Source: Pseudozyma flocculosa PF-1
Taxonomy: Eukaryota > Basidiomycota > Ustilaginomycetes > Ustilaginales > Ustilaginaceae
Direction: 5' to 3'
NCBI RefSeq assembly: GCF_000417875.1
Contig: NW_006920884.1
Coordinates: 439,247 to 503,246 of the forward strand
DNA: 64,000 bases
The position numbers and the translations under genes were made by a program. Positions 1 through 9,855 of the stretch are shown here, piece by piece; position 1 is the stretch's first letter; every line of letters starts with the position of its first letter. The notes below the pieces were generated by a model, which worked only from the letters and a program-made list of their open reading frames with translations, was not told the DNA's origin and searched no databases.

Positions 1-343
1 TCCCCAGCCTGTGACGTGCTGTCGGGCTCCCGTGATGAGACCGCTCGCGCCGCGGCTCGTCTCGTCAGACCACGGCAGAGACGGCTTAAGCAGGGTGCCG
101 GTGCGCCTCGAGCGGAGCGCTTCGAGCGTGGTATCGATTGGAGGCAGAGGGCATGGGCAGCAGAGATAAGGATACGGAGCATCTCGCTCAATGAAGAATC
201 AAGGTAGGGAGGTCGACTGCGAGGAGAACGGATCGCGCGATCCTGACAATTCATCGCCGCTCTAGTCGGCGAGACTTCGTGCCGTCGGTGAGAGGAAAAG
301 AGAGAGAGAGAGAGGGCGAGGCACGGCGACGCTGCGCCAGCCG
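1..343. other. 3' flank of the kinase gene, no gene seen
   Basis: No coding region is supported here. The stretch lies downstream of the kinase stop codon (TAG, read on the minus strand at 346-344). It ends in a GA-dinucleotide tract around 297-316. The left edge is the window boundary, so a neighbouring gene may begin outside. Confidence 0.5.
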
Positions 344-3300
344 CTACTCGTCCTCCTCTTCCTCTTCAATGATGTGGTTGCCCTTAAAGGCCGACACGGA
401 CGCCGCCGCCGATCCCGCCCGCACCCTGGATCCAGGCCCTAGCGCCGGCGCAGGCGTTGGCGTGGGCGTCGCTGCGGCTGCGGCTGCAGAACCGGATGCG
501 GATGCGACCATCGCCGCGGTCGGTGAGCCGGCAGCCGAGGCGAGCGAAGGCGACTTGCTGGCACTGCCGTCGACGTTGGCACTGCCGCCGCCGTCGCTGG
601 TCGCGCTCTCGCCGCCCGTCGTGTCCATCGACCCTCGTGCCGAGCTGCCGCTCGCGGCGGTGGCGGCGTCGTGGAACGTCATCGAGAGCGTCTTTGGCGA
701 AAATTCGTTGCCCAGGCTCGGCGGCTGGAAGAGGGAGCGCACGCCAGCGTACCGGCCGTAGCCGAGCATGCTGCTGCCGGGGGCCATGCTGCCGCTGCCG
801 CTGCCTCCGCCACCGCCGCCGCCCACCGAGCCACCGAAGCGCGAGGGCATCGCCATCGAAGCACCGTGCATCTCTGGGCCGTCGCGGAAGACGCGCGTGG
901 CGTAGGGCGAGCCCTTGAGCGTCTCGTTGCGCGCCATGGTCGAGTAGTCGGACGGCCACCCGCTGCCGCTGAGCGAGTCGAGCTGGCCCAGCCCGCCGCT
1001 GTAGGCCGGCTCCTCGTCCTCGTCGGTCCAGTCGTCGTCGAGTTCCTTGTTGGCAAAGACGTCGCGCAGCTTGGGCCGACCCCCATCAGGCGACTCCCAG
1101 ACCAGAGCCGCCCGCGCCGCCGCCGCCACCGCCGCCGATATNNNNNNNNNNNNNNNNNNNNNNNNNNNNNNNNNNNNNNNNNNNNNNNNNNNNNNNNNNN
1201 NNNNNNNNNNNNNNNNNNNNNNNNNNNNNNNNNNNNNNNNNNNNNNNNNNNNNNNNNNNNNNNNNNNNNNNNNNNNNNNNNNNNNNNNNNNNNNNNNACC
1301 CGCCCAGCTCGGCGGCGGGCGGCCCCAAGCTGTACCGCCAGGTCCCCGTGCCCGCCGCTGGAGGCTGTCCAGGCGCGGTGTTTGGCCCGCTGCCGCCATA
1401 GGACGACGAGCTGGAATCGAGGTGGTGGTGGTGGCTCGAAGCGCGCGAGTGCGATCCGTGCAGGGCCGGGTTGGCCGAGGGGGGCTTGTAGGGCGTGCGC
1501 GACTTGTGCGCAACAAAGATGCTGTGGTGCTGGGCCTGGGCCGGCGTTCGGGCTCCCGTCCCCGCGCCGCCCGTGCCGGTCGACAGGGGAGACTGGCGCC
1601 CCGACGCCGTCTCGTGGCGCAGTGACGAGGGCCGCCGTGAGCTCGAGTCGAGCGACCGCCGAGGCGTGCTGATGCCGGACTGCACCGACCGTGCAAAGTC
1701 GTCGAGCTCCTCGACCGCGCCCTCGAGCGGCAACCTGCCCGGCGACGAGTTTCGAGACCTGAGCGAGCCGGGCCTCGAATCGTGCCTCGAGTTGCGCCGG
1801 CTCGGGCTGCCGCTCGAGGAGCCGTAGGCGCGATGGCGGCGAACGACGGTTCCGCCGTCGTGGCTGAGGCGGTGCGACTGCCGGCGGCCGCTGCCGGACG
1901 AATAGGCGGAGCCGCCCTGCTTGCGGAACGCCGAGTGGCCGCTGCTGGCCGAGCCCTTGCGCCCCTGCAGACCAGACAGGTGCTGCGAGTGGCCGCTCGA
2001 CGGCCGACTGGACCGCGACGGCGTCCGCCCGTGTCCAGGGTGGTGCTCCTGCACGTAGTCGCCGTAGAGCGTGGCCGTCGGTGTGATGCTTCCGGCGCTG
2101 AGCCTGCGCAGCGTCGACGGCCGCGCGTACTGCTGGTGCGGCGGGCTGGCATAGTCCGGGTTGAAGTGCTTGGTGCTGCCCGTCGACGACCTGCGGCTCA
2201 GCGATCCCATCTGCGACGCCTTGGACGGCCGCCGCTGGATCGGCGCGGCGTGGTAGGGCCCGCTCCGCTTCCGCACGCTGGCGGGCCGGTTCGACAGCTG
2301 GCTGGCCGATGCGGGGCCGTCATAGCCGAGGCTCGAGGTTCCCGCCTTGTTGACCTTTTTGGCGCTGCCCTTTTGCTGCTTGCGCCCGCCCTGCTTCTCG
2401 TGCGCCCCGAGCCACGTGCGGACGGTGGCCATGAACGACGAGCCCGATTTCTGCTTGGAGCCGCGCTCGCTGTTCTGCGGCGTCAGGGAGGTGGTGCTGA
2501 ACGAGTCGACCGAGGCCGATGGCGTCGACTTGGCCTCGTCGCCGGAGCGGCCGGGCGAGCGGCTGCCGGCTTCGATCGCCTCCTCGGCCCTGATGCGCTG
2601 GACCGCCGCGACGTCGGCCCCTGCGCCTACTCCTGCGCCTGCCTTGCTCGTGCTCTTGCGGCCCTTGTCCGAACCCAGGCTCGGGCTCGATGCGTCGATG
2701 CTCGCCTTCTTGGGCGTCGAGGCGGTGGCGAGCTTGCCCGCGATCGACTGCGCCTCCTTGACACCGCCGCCGGCGCTGTTGGTCCGCTTGCCAAAGATGC
2801 TGGGGCTCTTGGACCTCTCGAACGGCAGGTTCTCGCCGGCGACGCAGACCTGCTCGGGCTGCGGCGACTTGTCGCGCGTGCCCAGCACCGTCGAGGCGAA
2901 CTGCTTCATCGAGAGCGAGTTGCTCCTGGCGCGGTCCGCGTGCTGGTGGCGTTTCGACTTGGGCGTGCCCATCGGGGAGCCGGTCTCCTCTGGGCTCTGT
3001 GCCCGGCCGGAGCCCAGCGACGAGGGCGTGGTCGGCATGTGACGATGCTTTGGCCTCGTCTTGGAAGGCGTGGTGGAGGTCATGGAGGCGTGCTCGGGCG
3101 TCGCGTGGATGGCGATCGGCAGCGTGTTGAGCGAGGCAGACAGCGGCAGGCCGCTCGCCGTCCTCGTCGCCGGCGGCGTGTCGTCAGGCAGGCCGGGGAC
3201 CTTGGCCGACGGCACCTGCCCCGGCGACGAAGGACTTGCGTCGATCTCTTCCTGCGAGATGACGGTGTGCAGGCGGCTGCCGCTGCCGCTGCCGACGCTG

Positions 3301-5656
3301 TCGAACAGCGACGAGTCCATTGACTTGGATGCCGTCATGCCGTACCGGCCGCCGCGATCGTGCGAGCGTCTGGACGGGTCCTTTTGCGGCAACGGCGGCG
3401 GAACGGGCGACGTCTCCGCGGTCTGTGTAGGCGGCAGCGCCGACGCCGGCGGCGGTTGTGCGTGTGGCTGAGGCGCAACGCTGCGAGGCGGTGTCGAGGG
3501 AGCGACGTGGACCTGGCCCGACGCTTCGGCCATGGCCGGCTCCCGCTCCTGGGCCTTGCGCACCAGCATCCACCAGAGCGCGCCGCTGGCGTCGCACGCA
3601 TCGGTGCAGATGCTGTGCACGAGCTGGCCCACGTCGACGCCAAGGCCGCTGAGCTGGTGCAGCAGGTTCTGCTCGAGCGCCGTGCAGAAGGCGGCAGACT
3701 GCGGCTGCGTCAGTTGGGCCACGTAGTCAATCGGGCGACTGCCGACTAGGGGCGGGTGGTGGTCAGAGAGCCCGCCAGACGAGATCGACTTGCGCTTGGT
3801 GCGGGATGGGGTGCGGTGGTGCCCTCGCGACGAGGAGCCCTGCGACCCCCGCTTCTGCAGGCTCGACGAGCGCGCGGCTATCGGCGTGTCTTCGCCATCG
3901 CCATCGCATTCGCCGGCTCCACCGCTGCCGCGGTCGCTCGAGTGCTCGTGGTGGGTTGGCAGCGAAGAAGAGGCGGTCGTCGTCGTCCGGCCCGCCGGTC
4001 GGAGCGCGTGGGCGCCATGGGATGCATCGCTGCCGGTGGAGCCCGCCCGCCTGATTGTGGACTGCGATTCGTTTCGTGGAAGCTTAGTCCGGGCGCCGAC
4101 GTCCGTAGCTTCCAACCCGGCCGCGCCCGGCTGCCCAGAGGCAGAAGCGGGATGCTCTGCAGCGTCGACCTCGTCCCCCGGGTCGCCACGCTTGGAACCG
4201 CTCTCGGCCGTGGTCGGGTCCGTCTCCTCGGTCGTGCTCGACCTCCGATCGCTCGACTCGCTGTCGCTGCGGGCCGAATAGAAGCTGCTCTCGGACGCGC
4301 CCGAGACCGAGGACTGGTGGCGGACAGTGCCCAGCGCGTCGTCGAGCGGCGATGCTGGCCGGCTGCGGTTGCCACGGGCATCGGTGGCGGCGTCGGCGTC
4401 ATCGTCGTCGTCATTCACCGTCTCAGCGGCGGATGCACTCGCTCCCGCCTCAGTCGAGCCAAGGTCAGTCGATGGATGGGGAGTCGCGGATGGTTCGGCT
4501 GCCGCGTCGCCCGCCGGAGTCGCGGCGCCAGCAAGCTCGGGCGTGTCGACGAGAGCGGACTCGGAGCCCTCCACGGCACCCGGCAAGGTCCCCGAGTCAA
4601 AGTAGCCGAGGGCAGGCTCGTCCTCTTCGAGCGTCGACATGGGCGTCGACACGATGACCTTGGAGAACCAGGCGTGGCTCAGGATGGTCTCGATCGTCGG
4701 CCGCCGGAGCGGATCGAGCTGGAGGATGCTCGTGATGAGGTCCTGTGCCTCGGACGAGAGGCATTCTGGCAGCTCAAATACGCCCTTGAGGATCTTGTCC
4801 TTCATGACGGCCTCGTCGTCGTCATCGAACGGCAGCGCACCGCACAGCAGGGCGTACAAGATGATGCCGAGCGACCAGATATCGACCTCTGCAGGCCGGC
4901 GAGGGGGCAGGGAGAAGGAAAAAGATCGCGGCGGGATCAGCGACGGCCCGTCTCGCCAAGCGCACACATGCGGGCAAACGCGCGGCCGCTTGCTAGCTTA
5001 CCTTGGCCCGTGTACCGCTTGCCGGCGAGCATCTCGGGCGCCGCGTAGCCCGTTGTGCCGCAAAAGGTGTCCATGAGCCTCTTGCCCTCAAACTCGCGGG
5101 TGAAGCCAAAGTCGCCGAGCTTGACGTTGCAGCGCTCGTCGAGGAGCACGTTTTCGAGCTTGAGGTCGCGGTGGACGATGCCCTTTGCGTGAATGTAGGC
5201 GACGGCGAGGCAGAGCTGGCCAAACACACGCCTGGCCTCGGCCTCGGGCAGGTACTCGCGCTCGACGAGGTAGTCGTAGAGCTCGCCGCCGGCGCAGAGC
5301 TCCGAGACCATCCAGATGTACTGCTCGGTGGCGATGACTTCGTAGAGCTTCATGACGTGCGGGTGGTGGAGGCGGCGGTGGTGGTGGATCTCGCGGGTGA
5401 GGCTGGCCGAGTGCGCCTTGGGCACCTGCTTGATGGCGACGCGCGTGTTTGTGAGGCGGTGCAGGCCCAGCCTGACCTTGCCGTACGTGCCCTCGCCAAT
5501 GGGCCGCTGGAGCGTGTAGTTGCCGACGGCCTTGAGCTTGCCCGACGAGAGCTCCTTGCCCAGCTCCTGGTAGGCCGAGGCGAGGGCGGCCTTTTGGTTG
5601 ATCGAGGAGCCATTGGTGGAGCCGTAGGCGCCCCTGCGGCTCGAGACCTGGCTCAT
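344..5656 (-). CDS. CAMK-type Ser/Thr protein kinase with a very long low-complexity tail
   Basis: Exon 1 is 5656-5002. A 103-nt intron (GTAAGC...CAG) occupies 5001-4899, and exon 2 runs from 4898 into the N gap. The ATG at 5656 has a CACC context; an upstream in-frame TTG is not used. The kinase domain covers about residues 47-310: glycine loop GEGTYGKV (54-61), Lys76, Glu89, HRDLKLEN (catalytic D164), DFG (182-184) and APE (206-208). The splice junction falls in subdomain IX just before VDIWSLG. About 1,300 Ser/Pro/Gly-rich residues follow. The text before the APE motif (TFCGTTGYAAPE) recalls budding-yeast YPL150W and related fungal CAMK kinases; this subfamily placement is from memory and tentative. 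The C-terminal part (left of the gap) ends in a run of Glu/Asp and lies in a different frame from the part right of the gap, so a mis-sized gap or a hidden intron must restore it. Substrates are unknown. Confidence 0.85.
1142..1297. other. Assembly gap of 156 N inside the kinase tail
   Basis: The run of N interrupts exon 2 of the kinase. The coding frame on the minus strand differs on the two sides, so the number of N does not reflect a simple in-frame coding length. Flanking DNA is Gly/Ser-codon-rich and GC-rich, typical of short-read assembly failure. Confidence 0.95.
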
Positions 5657-6604
5657 GGTGGTGGGTGGATAAGGGCGGGACGCGAAGAGAGCCAACGGGC
5701 GTGGAGCGCAAGGGTCGATCGTGCGCAGAGAGGCGAGGCAGGGGACGGTTCTCGTCGTCGGTTCTCCGCGCCGGATCTAAGCAGAGGCGGACAGCGGTTG
5801 GCCGGCCAGGTCGATGGTGCGCGAGGCTTCCTCCAGAGGCGAGTCACTACCGGCGCGTGAACGGGGGGACGTCAGACGCACAGCAAGCAGCGTTCGCTAG
5901 CAGGTGCTGGTGCTGGTGCTGGTGCTGGAGCTGCGGTTCGGGGCGAGGCGAGCGATGCTCCGTCGCAGCCTGTCGGGGATCTGTTGCGAGGCAGCGGTCG
6001 GTTGTTCCACCAGAGCAGAGGCGACCTCTGGTTCTAGTCGAAGGCGGCAGCGGCGGCGGCCATGGCCGGTCGTGGCGGAAAGGTAGCTGGGCGATGATGG
6101 GCGAGGGGGATCCGGAGATGGACAGAGCCGATGATGCGGATCGGTCAAAGTGATCCGCGGCGCGCGAAGCAGAGGCACGGCCAGGAATGAGAGGTTGGTG
6201 CAGGGAAAGTCTCGAGGAGCCGGCGGAAAGCTACGGTCTAGTCGGGCCGGAGTCGATGCCGATGGCGGCGATATGAGCAGGGCAGAGATAAGGCAGCAAC
6301 GGCCGCAGCAGTCTATGCAACGCGGGGCGTGCGCTGCGAGGTAGGCTCTAGGCGGCGTGAAGGGACGGCGGGGCGGGGTCGGCGGGCCGACCAAGGCGGT
6401 GACGGGCGAAGATCGGGCGGAGGTCTGCGGTGGTATGGGTTCGATGGGCGCGAGGGTATAGTTGCAGGTGTCGTTGTGGTGGTGGTGGTGGTGAGAAAGC
6501 GGCGGTGGCCGTCGGTCGATGTGGAGACGAGACGAGGCGAGGCGACCGGGGCGCCTCTCGCCGACCCCGCGGGGCGTTGTGTAGGTATACCTACTCATGC
6601 TCAG
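5657..6604. other. Upstream region of the kinase; no gene
   Basis: Nothing coding is supported. The region must hold the kinase promoter and leader. It contains a GCTGGT hexamer tract near 5902-5932 and a short TGG-repeat near 6474-6493. GC falls sharply toward 6598 as the tRNA unit begins. Confidence 0.5.
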
Positions 6605-6618
6605 TTATTATACACAAA
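6605..6618 (+). promoter_or_regulatory. TATA-like Pol III upstream element
   Basis: TTATTATACACAAA stands out in AT content from its GC-rich surroundings. A closely matching TATATACACAAA lies upstream of the tRNA-Arg gene at 49992-49981. At tRNA-Arg 23 nt separate the element from the first tRNA base. Here 22-23 nt separate it from the tRNA relic at 6641, not from the intact tRNA-Thr at 6672 (53 nt). Reading it as a TFIIIB contact site is inference. Confidence 0.5.
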
Positions 6619-6640
6619 TTTTGGACATTTCGACATCCAA

Positions 6641-6671
6641 GGCCAAATTAGCCAAGTTGGTAGAGCGTTAT
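6641..6671 (+). pseudogene. 5'-half tRNA relic (acceptor strand plus D arm)
   Basis: The stretch reads like an acceptor 5' strand followed by an A-box-like D arm (TAGCCAAGTTGGTAGAGCG) and stops before any anticodon arm. The intact tRNA-Thr starts immediately after it. It resembles the 5' half of the tRNA-Arg at 49957. No matching 3' half is visible nearby. It may be a truncated tRNA duplicate or part of a Pol III leader. Confidence 0.45.
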
Positions 6672-6750
6672 GCCCGTATAGCTCAGTGGTAGAGCGCGTC
6701 ACTCGTATTCCGACATGACGAGGTCCGTTGTTCAATCCAGCGTGTGGGCA
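6672..6750 (+). tRNA. tRNA-Thr(CGT) with a 7-nt intron
   Basis: The cloverleaf folds fully. The acceptor strands are 6672-6678 and 6743-6749, with discriminator A6750. The D stem is GCTC/GAGC. The anticodon stem is CGTCA/TGACG, the anticodon CGT is at 6704-6706, the variable loop is AGGTC, and the T arm has loop TTCAATC. The anticodon region is seven nucleotides too long. Placing the intron in the canonical position after base 37 gives TTCCGAC (6708-6714) and a 72-nt mature tRNA. A box (TAGCTCAGTGG) and B box (GTTCAATCC) are present. It would decode ACG threonine codons. Confidence 0.9.
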
Positions 6751-6754
6751 TTCC

Positions 6755-6759
6755 TTTTT
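6755..6759 (+). terminator. Pol III T-run terminator of tRNA-Thr
   Basis: Five T residues follow the discriminator base by four nucleotides, and a second T4 run follows. This is the usual position and form of an RNA polymerase III terminator. Confidence 0.6.
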
Positions 6760-6924
6760 CCTTTTCCTCCATGCCTCGTCAAGAGAAGGCCCGACTTTGT
6801 CTTCGATTTTTGCCTCATCTTTCGCAGGCCCTTTCGACCACGTCCTTCCATCATCCGCCTTGTACTCGCCGTCGTTGCCATCCGCCGCTTCCAGCCATCT
6901 TTCGTACACTCGCTCCCACGACGG

Positions 6925-9434
6925 ATGAGATTGAGGCTAGGCGCGTTTCGAGCACCCGCAGCGTCCCTTCGATTCCTTGCTGCACCGCTGCCGCCGTTGC
7001 GCACCGTCATCGCCCGGGCAGACGTGCAAGCCCTACCGCCAGTAGCAGGCGCCGACTTTGCGTGGCCCTACCACCGTCGGCACTCGAGCCTCGCCATCGC
7101 CAAGGCCGCCAGCAGTAGCGTCAGCCGTAACGTCGTCGTCGAGATGGCTGCGACGAACGAAGCCGGGGATCAGGCTAGCGCCGCCAAGAGGAGCAAGGCA
7201 GAGGGGTCTGGTGAGTAGAGCGAGCGTCTGCGATCAGAGCCGACTGCGACTACGAGTAAGAGTGGCTCAGCGCGGTCGAGCCAGCTGGCAAAAGGCGGTG
7301 CGCTGCCAGGCGAGGAAGAACGTAACCCGCAAAGATGGCGCGGCGCGGCCCCACCTGGTCTGGGCTCGCAAATTTCGGGGCGCAGAGGCCAGAGAGTCCC
7401 CTCCTACTCGCCCTGCCTGCCTGACCAACCACCGTACTCTTCATTCTGACACCTTTCCCCTCCCCCTCTGTCTTGTCGTCCTTCCTGCCTCCATCCTATC
7501 ACCACCGCCGCCTCGCACATCCTCACCAACCCCTCCTCGCCAACCCCTCCTCGCCAACTCCTCACTCGACCGCCGCCGCCGCCGCCATGCCAGAGTCGAT
7601 CATCACTCACTCGGGCACCTTCCACGCCGACGAGGCCCTCGCCGTGCACCTGCTGCGCAAGCTGCCCGCCTACCGCGATGCGCCCCTCGTCCGCACCCGC
7701 GACGCCGCCGCCATCGACGCCGGCACCATCGTCGTCGACGTCGGCGCAGAGTACGACCCTGCGCGCCACCGCTACGACCACCACCAGCGCGGCTTCACCG
7801 AGGTCTTTGACGACCAGCACAAGACCAAGCTCAGCTCGGCCGGCCTCGTGTGGAAGCACTTTGGCAGGCAGATCCTCTCGGTCCACCTCCAGCTCGCCGA
7901 GTCCGACGACGTCGTCGCCCTCCTCCACACCAAGCTCTACGACGACTTTGTCGAGGCCATCGACGCCATCGACAACGGCATCTCCCAGTACCCCTCGGAC
8001 CTCAAGCCGGCCTACAAGAGCCGCACCGACCTCTCGGCCCGCGTCGGCTACCTCAACCCGTCCTGGAACGACGAGTCGAGCGCTGCCATCCTCGACGCCC
8101 GCTTCGAGCGCGCCTCGCACATGGCCGGCACCGAGTTCTTTGAGCGCGTCGACTACACCTTCCACGCCTGGCTCCCCGCCCGCCAAAAGGTCATCGACGC
8201 CCTCGGCGCCCGCAAGGCGTACCCGGGCGGCGACCCGCAGGGCAGGATGCTCGTCTTTGACGAGTTCTCCAGCTGGAAGGACCACCTCTTCCGCCTCGAG
8301 GCCGAGCTGCCCATCCCCGACGCCGAGAGGCCCGTCTACGTCGTCTACCCGGACGAGTCGGGCAAGTGGCGCGTCCAGGCGGTGCCCGAGTCGCCCGAGA
8401 GCTTCGTCAGCCGCAAGGCGCTGCCCGAGCAGTGGCGCGGCATCCGCGACCAGCAGCTGAGCGACCTCACGGGCATCCCCGGCTGCATCTTTGTCCACCA
8501 GAGCGGCTTCATCGGCGGCAACGCCACAAAGGACGGCGCCCTCCGCATGGCCCGCGATGCCCTCAGCATCGGCCCCGCCGCCCAAGGCCAGGCCGGCGCT
8601 CCCGTCGTCGCTTCGTTCAGCAAGGGTGCTGCGACGGCGGCGGCGGCGGCGGCGGCGGCCGCGCCCGCGCACGACCACGGCCACAGCCACGGCTCGTCGG
8701 CGCAGGAGCACGGCCACACGCACGACGTCATGGACCACCCGGGCCGCTTCAACGACCGCGACGTGCCCAACTACGAGGGGCGCAACTGGAACGAGCGCGC
8801 CTTTACCATTGGCATCGGCGGGCCCGTCGGGTCGGGCAAGACGGCGCTGCTGCTCGCCCTCTGCCGCCGGCTGCGCGACGAGCTCAACATCGCCGTCGTC
8901 ACCAACGACATTTTCACGCGCGAGGATCAGGAGTTTCTGCGGCGCCACTCGGCGCTGTCGCCCGAGAGCAAGATCCGCGCCATCGAGACGGGCGGCTGCC
9001 CGCACGCTGCGATCCGCGAGGACATTTCGGCCAACCTCGAGGCGCTCGAGCAGCTCCAGGCCGAGTTTGAGACGCAGATGCTCTTTGTCGAGAGCGGCGG
9101 CGACAACCTCGCCGCGGCGTACAGCGTCGAGCTGGCCGACTTCCACGTCTACGTCATCGACGTCGCCGGCGGCGACAAGGTGCCGCGCAAGGGCGGGCCG
9201 TCCATCACCCAGTCCGACGTGCTCGTCATCAACAAAATCGACCTCGCCGACCAGGTCGGCGCCAGCCTCGACGTCATGAAGCGCGATGCCGACAAGATCC
9301 GCGACGGCGGACCCGTCATCTTCACCAGCGTCAAGCACGGCGACGGCGTCGAGGGCGTCGTCGAGCTCATCCTCGCCGCGCGCAGGTGCGCCGGCGCCGA
9401 CAAGACGGGCAAGCCCATCGCTGCCAAGGCGTAG
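6925..9434 (+). CDS. MYG1-UreG fusion protein
   Basis: Exon 2 (7594-9434) is one uninterrupted frame holding two complete families. The N-terminal half is MYG1/UPF0160, a DHH-type 3'-5' RNA exonuclease family: it opens with a [12 protein letters not shown] motif, carries RYDHHQRGF and ends in the usual [20 protein letters not shown]. After poly-Ala and a His/Asp/Gly linker comes UreG, the GTPase that helps load nickel into urease: P-loop GPVGSGKT, metal-binding Cys-Pro-His, ESGGDN and NKIDLA. Counting from the ATG at 7587 (615 aa), DHH is at 64-66, the His-rich linker at about 362-380, the P-loop at 412-419 and CPH at 471-473. A likely exon 1 (6925-7210) ends at GTGAGT and joins at CAG 7593 in exact phase. 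It offers two starts: 6925 (708 aa, Arg/Ala-rich presequence-like) and 7144 (635 aa, short KRSK basic stretch as in animal MYG1). The intron would be 383 nt. Starting at 7587 instead would use an ATG inside that intron. Confidence 0.9.
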
Positions 9435-9471
9435 TAGCCGGGCGTGCCTCTCCTCGCCTCGCGTCTCCCAG

Positions 9472-9517
9472 CGTCTCGTCTCGTCTCGTCTCGTCCCCTT
9501 CGGTCTCGTCTCGTCTT
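9472..9517. repeat. TCTCG/GTCTC pentamer repeat
   Basis: Tandem GTCTC units occupy about 9472-9494 and again 9503-9516, just after the stop of the MYG1-UreG gene, so probably in its 3' UTR. The rest of the 9435-9855 spacer between the two convergent genes shows nothing else. Confidence 0.7.
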
Positions 9518-9855
9518 CTCGTTCTACCCTCGTCCAGCACCGCCCCACGCTACGGCGCCCCAGCCGCCATCTTCGCAACCGTCTCTCCCCCCTCCATCCC
9601 GTCTCGAAACACGTCACGATTGAGGACGTTTCCCGCATGTAGCAGTATCTGGTACAAGATCCCCCGCACGGCACGCTCGATGCCCGTTAGAATCCACGCA
9701 AAGTGAGGTTTTTCCAGAACGCGAATCATGCCATGTCGATGTCGGCCCGGGTTGGTCGGCTGGCTGGCTAGCAGGCAGAGATGCGAGGTAGGGACCGCAT
9801 TCACGCTGGAAGTGTAGATGGGCGGAGGCTGGAGGCTGGAGGCTGGAGGTGGGTG

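Noticed and set aside
344..2152. Long open frames on both strands overlapping the kinase tail
   Set aside because: GC-rich Ser/Ala/Arg-coding DNA is open in several frames. Only the minus-strand frames continuing the kinase carry consistent composition and join the domain.
3756..5048. A 430-codon plus-strand frame opposite the kinase
   Set aside because: It mirrors the kinase codons, shows no family signature and overlaps a certain gene.
7404..9674. A 756-codon frame antisense to the MYG1-UreG gene
   Set aside because: Same codon-bias effect; no recognisable domain.
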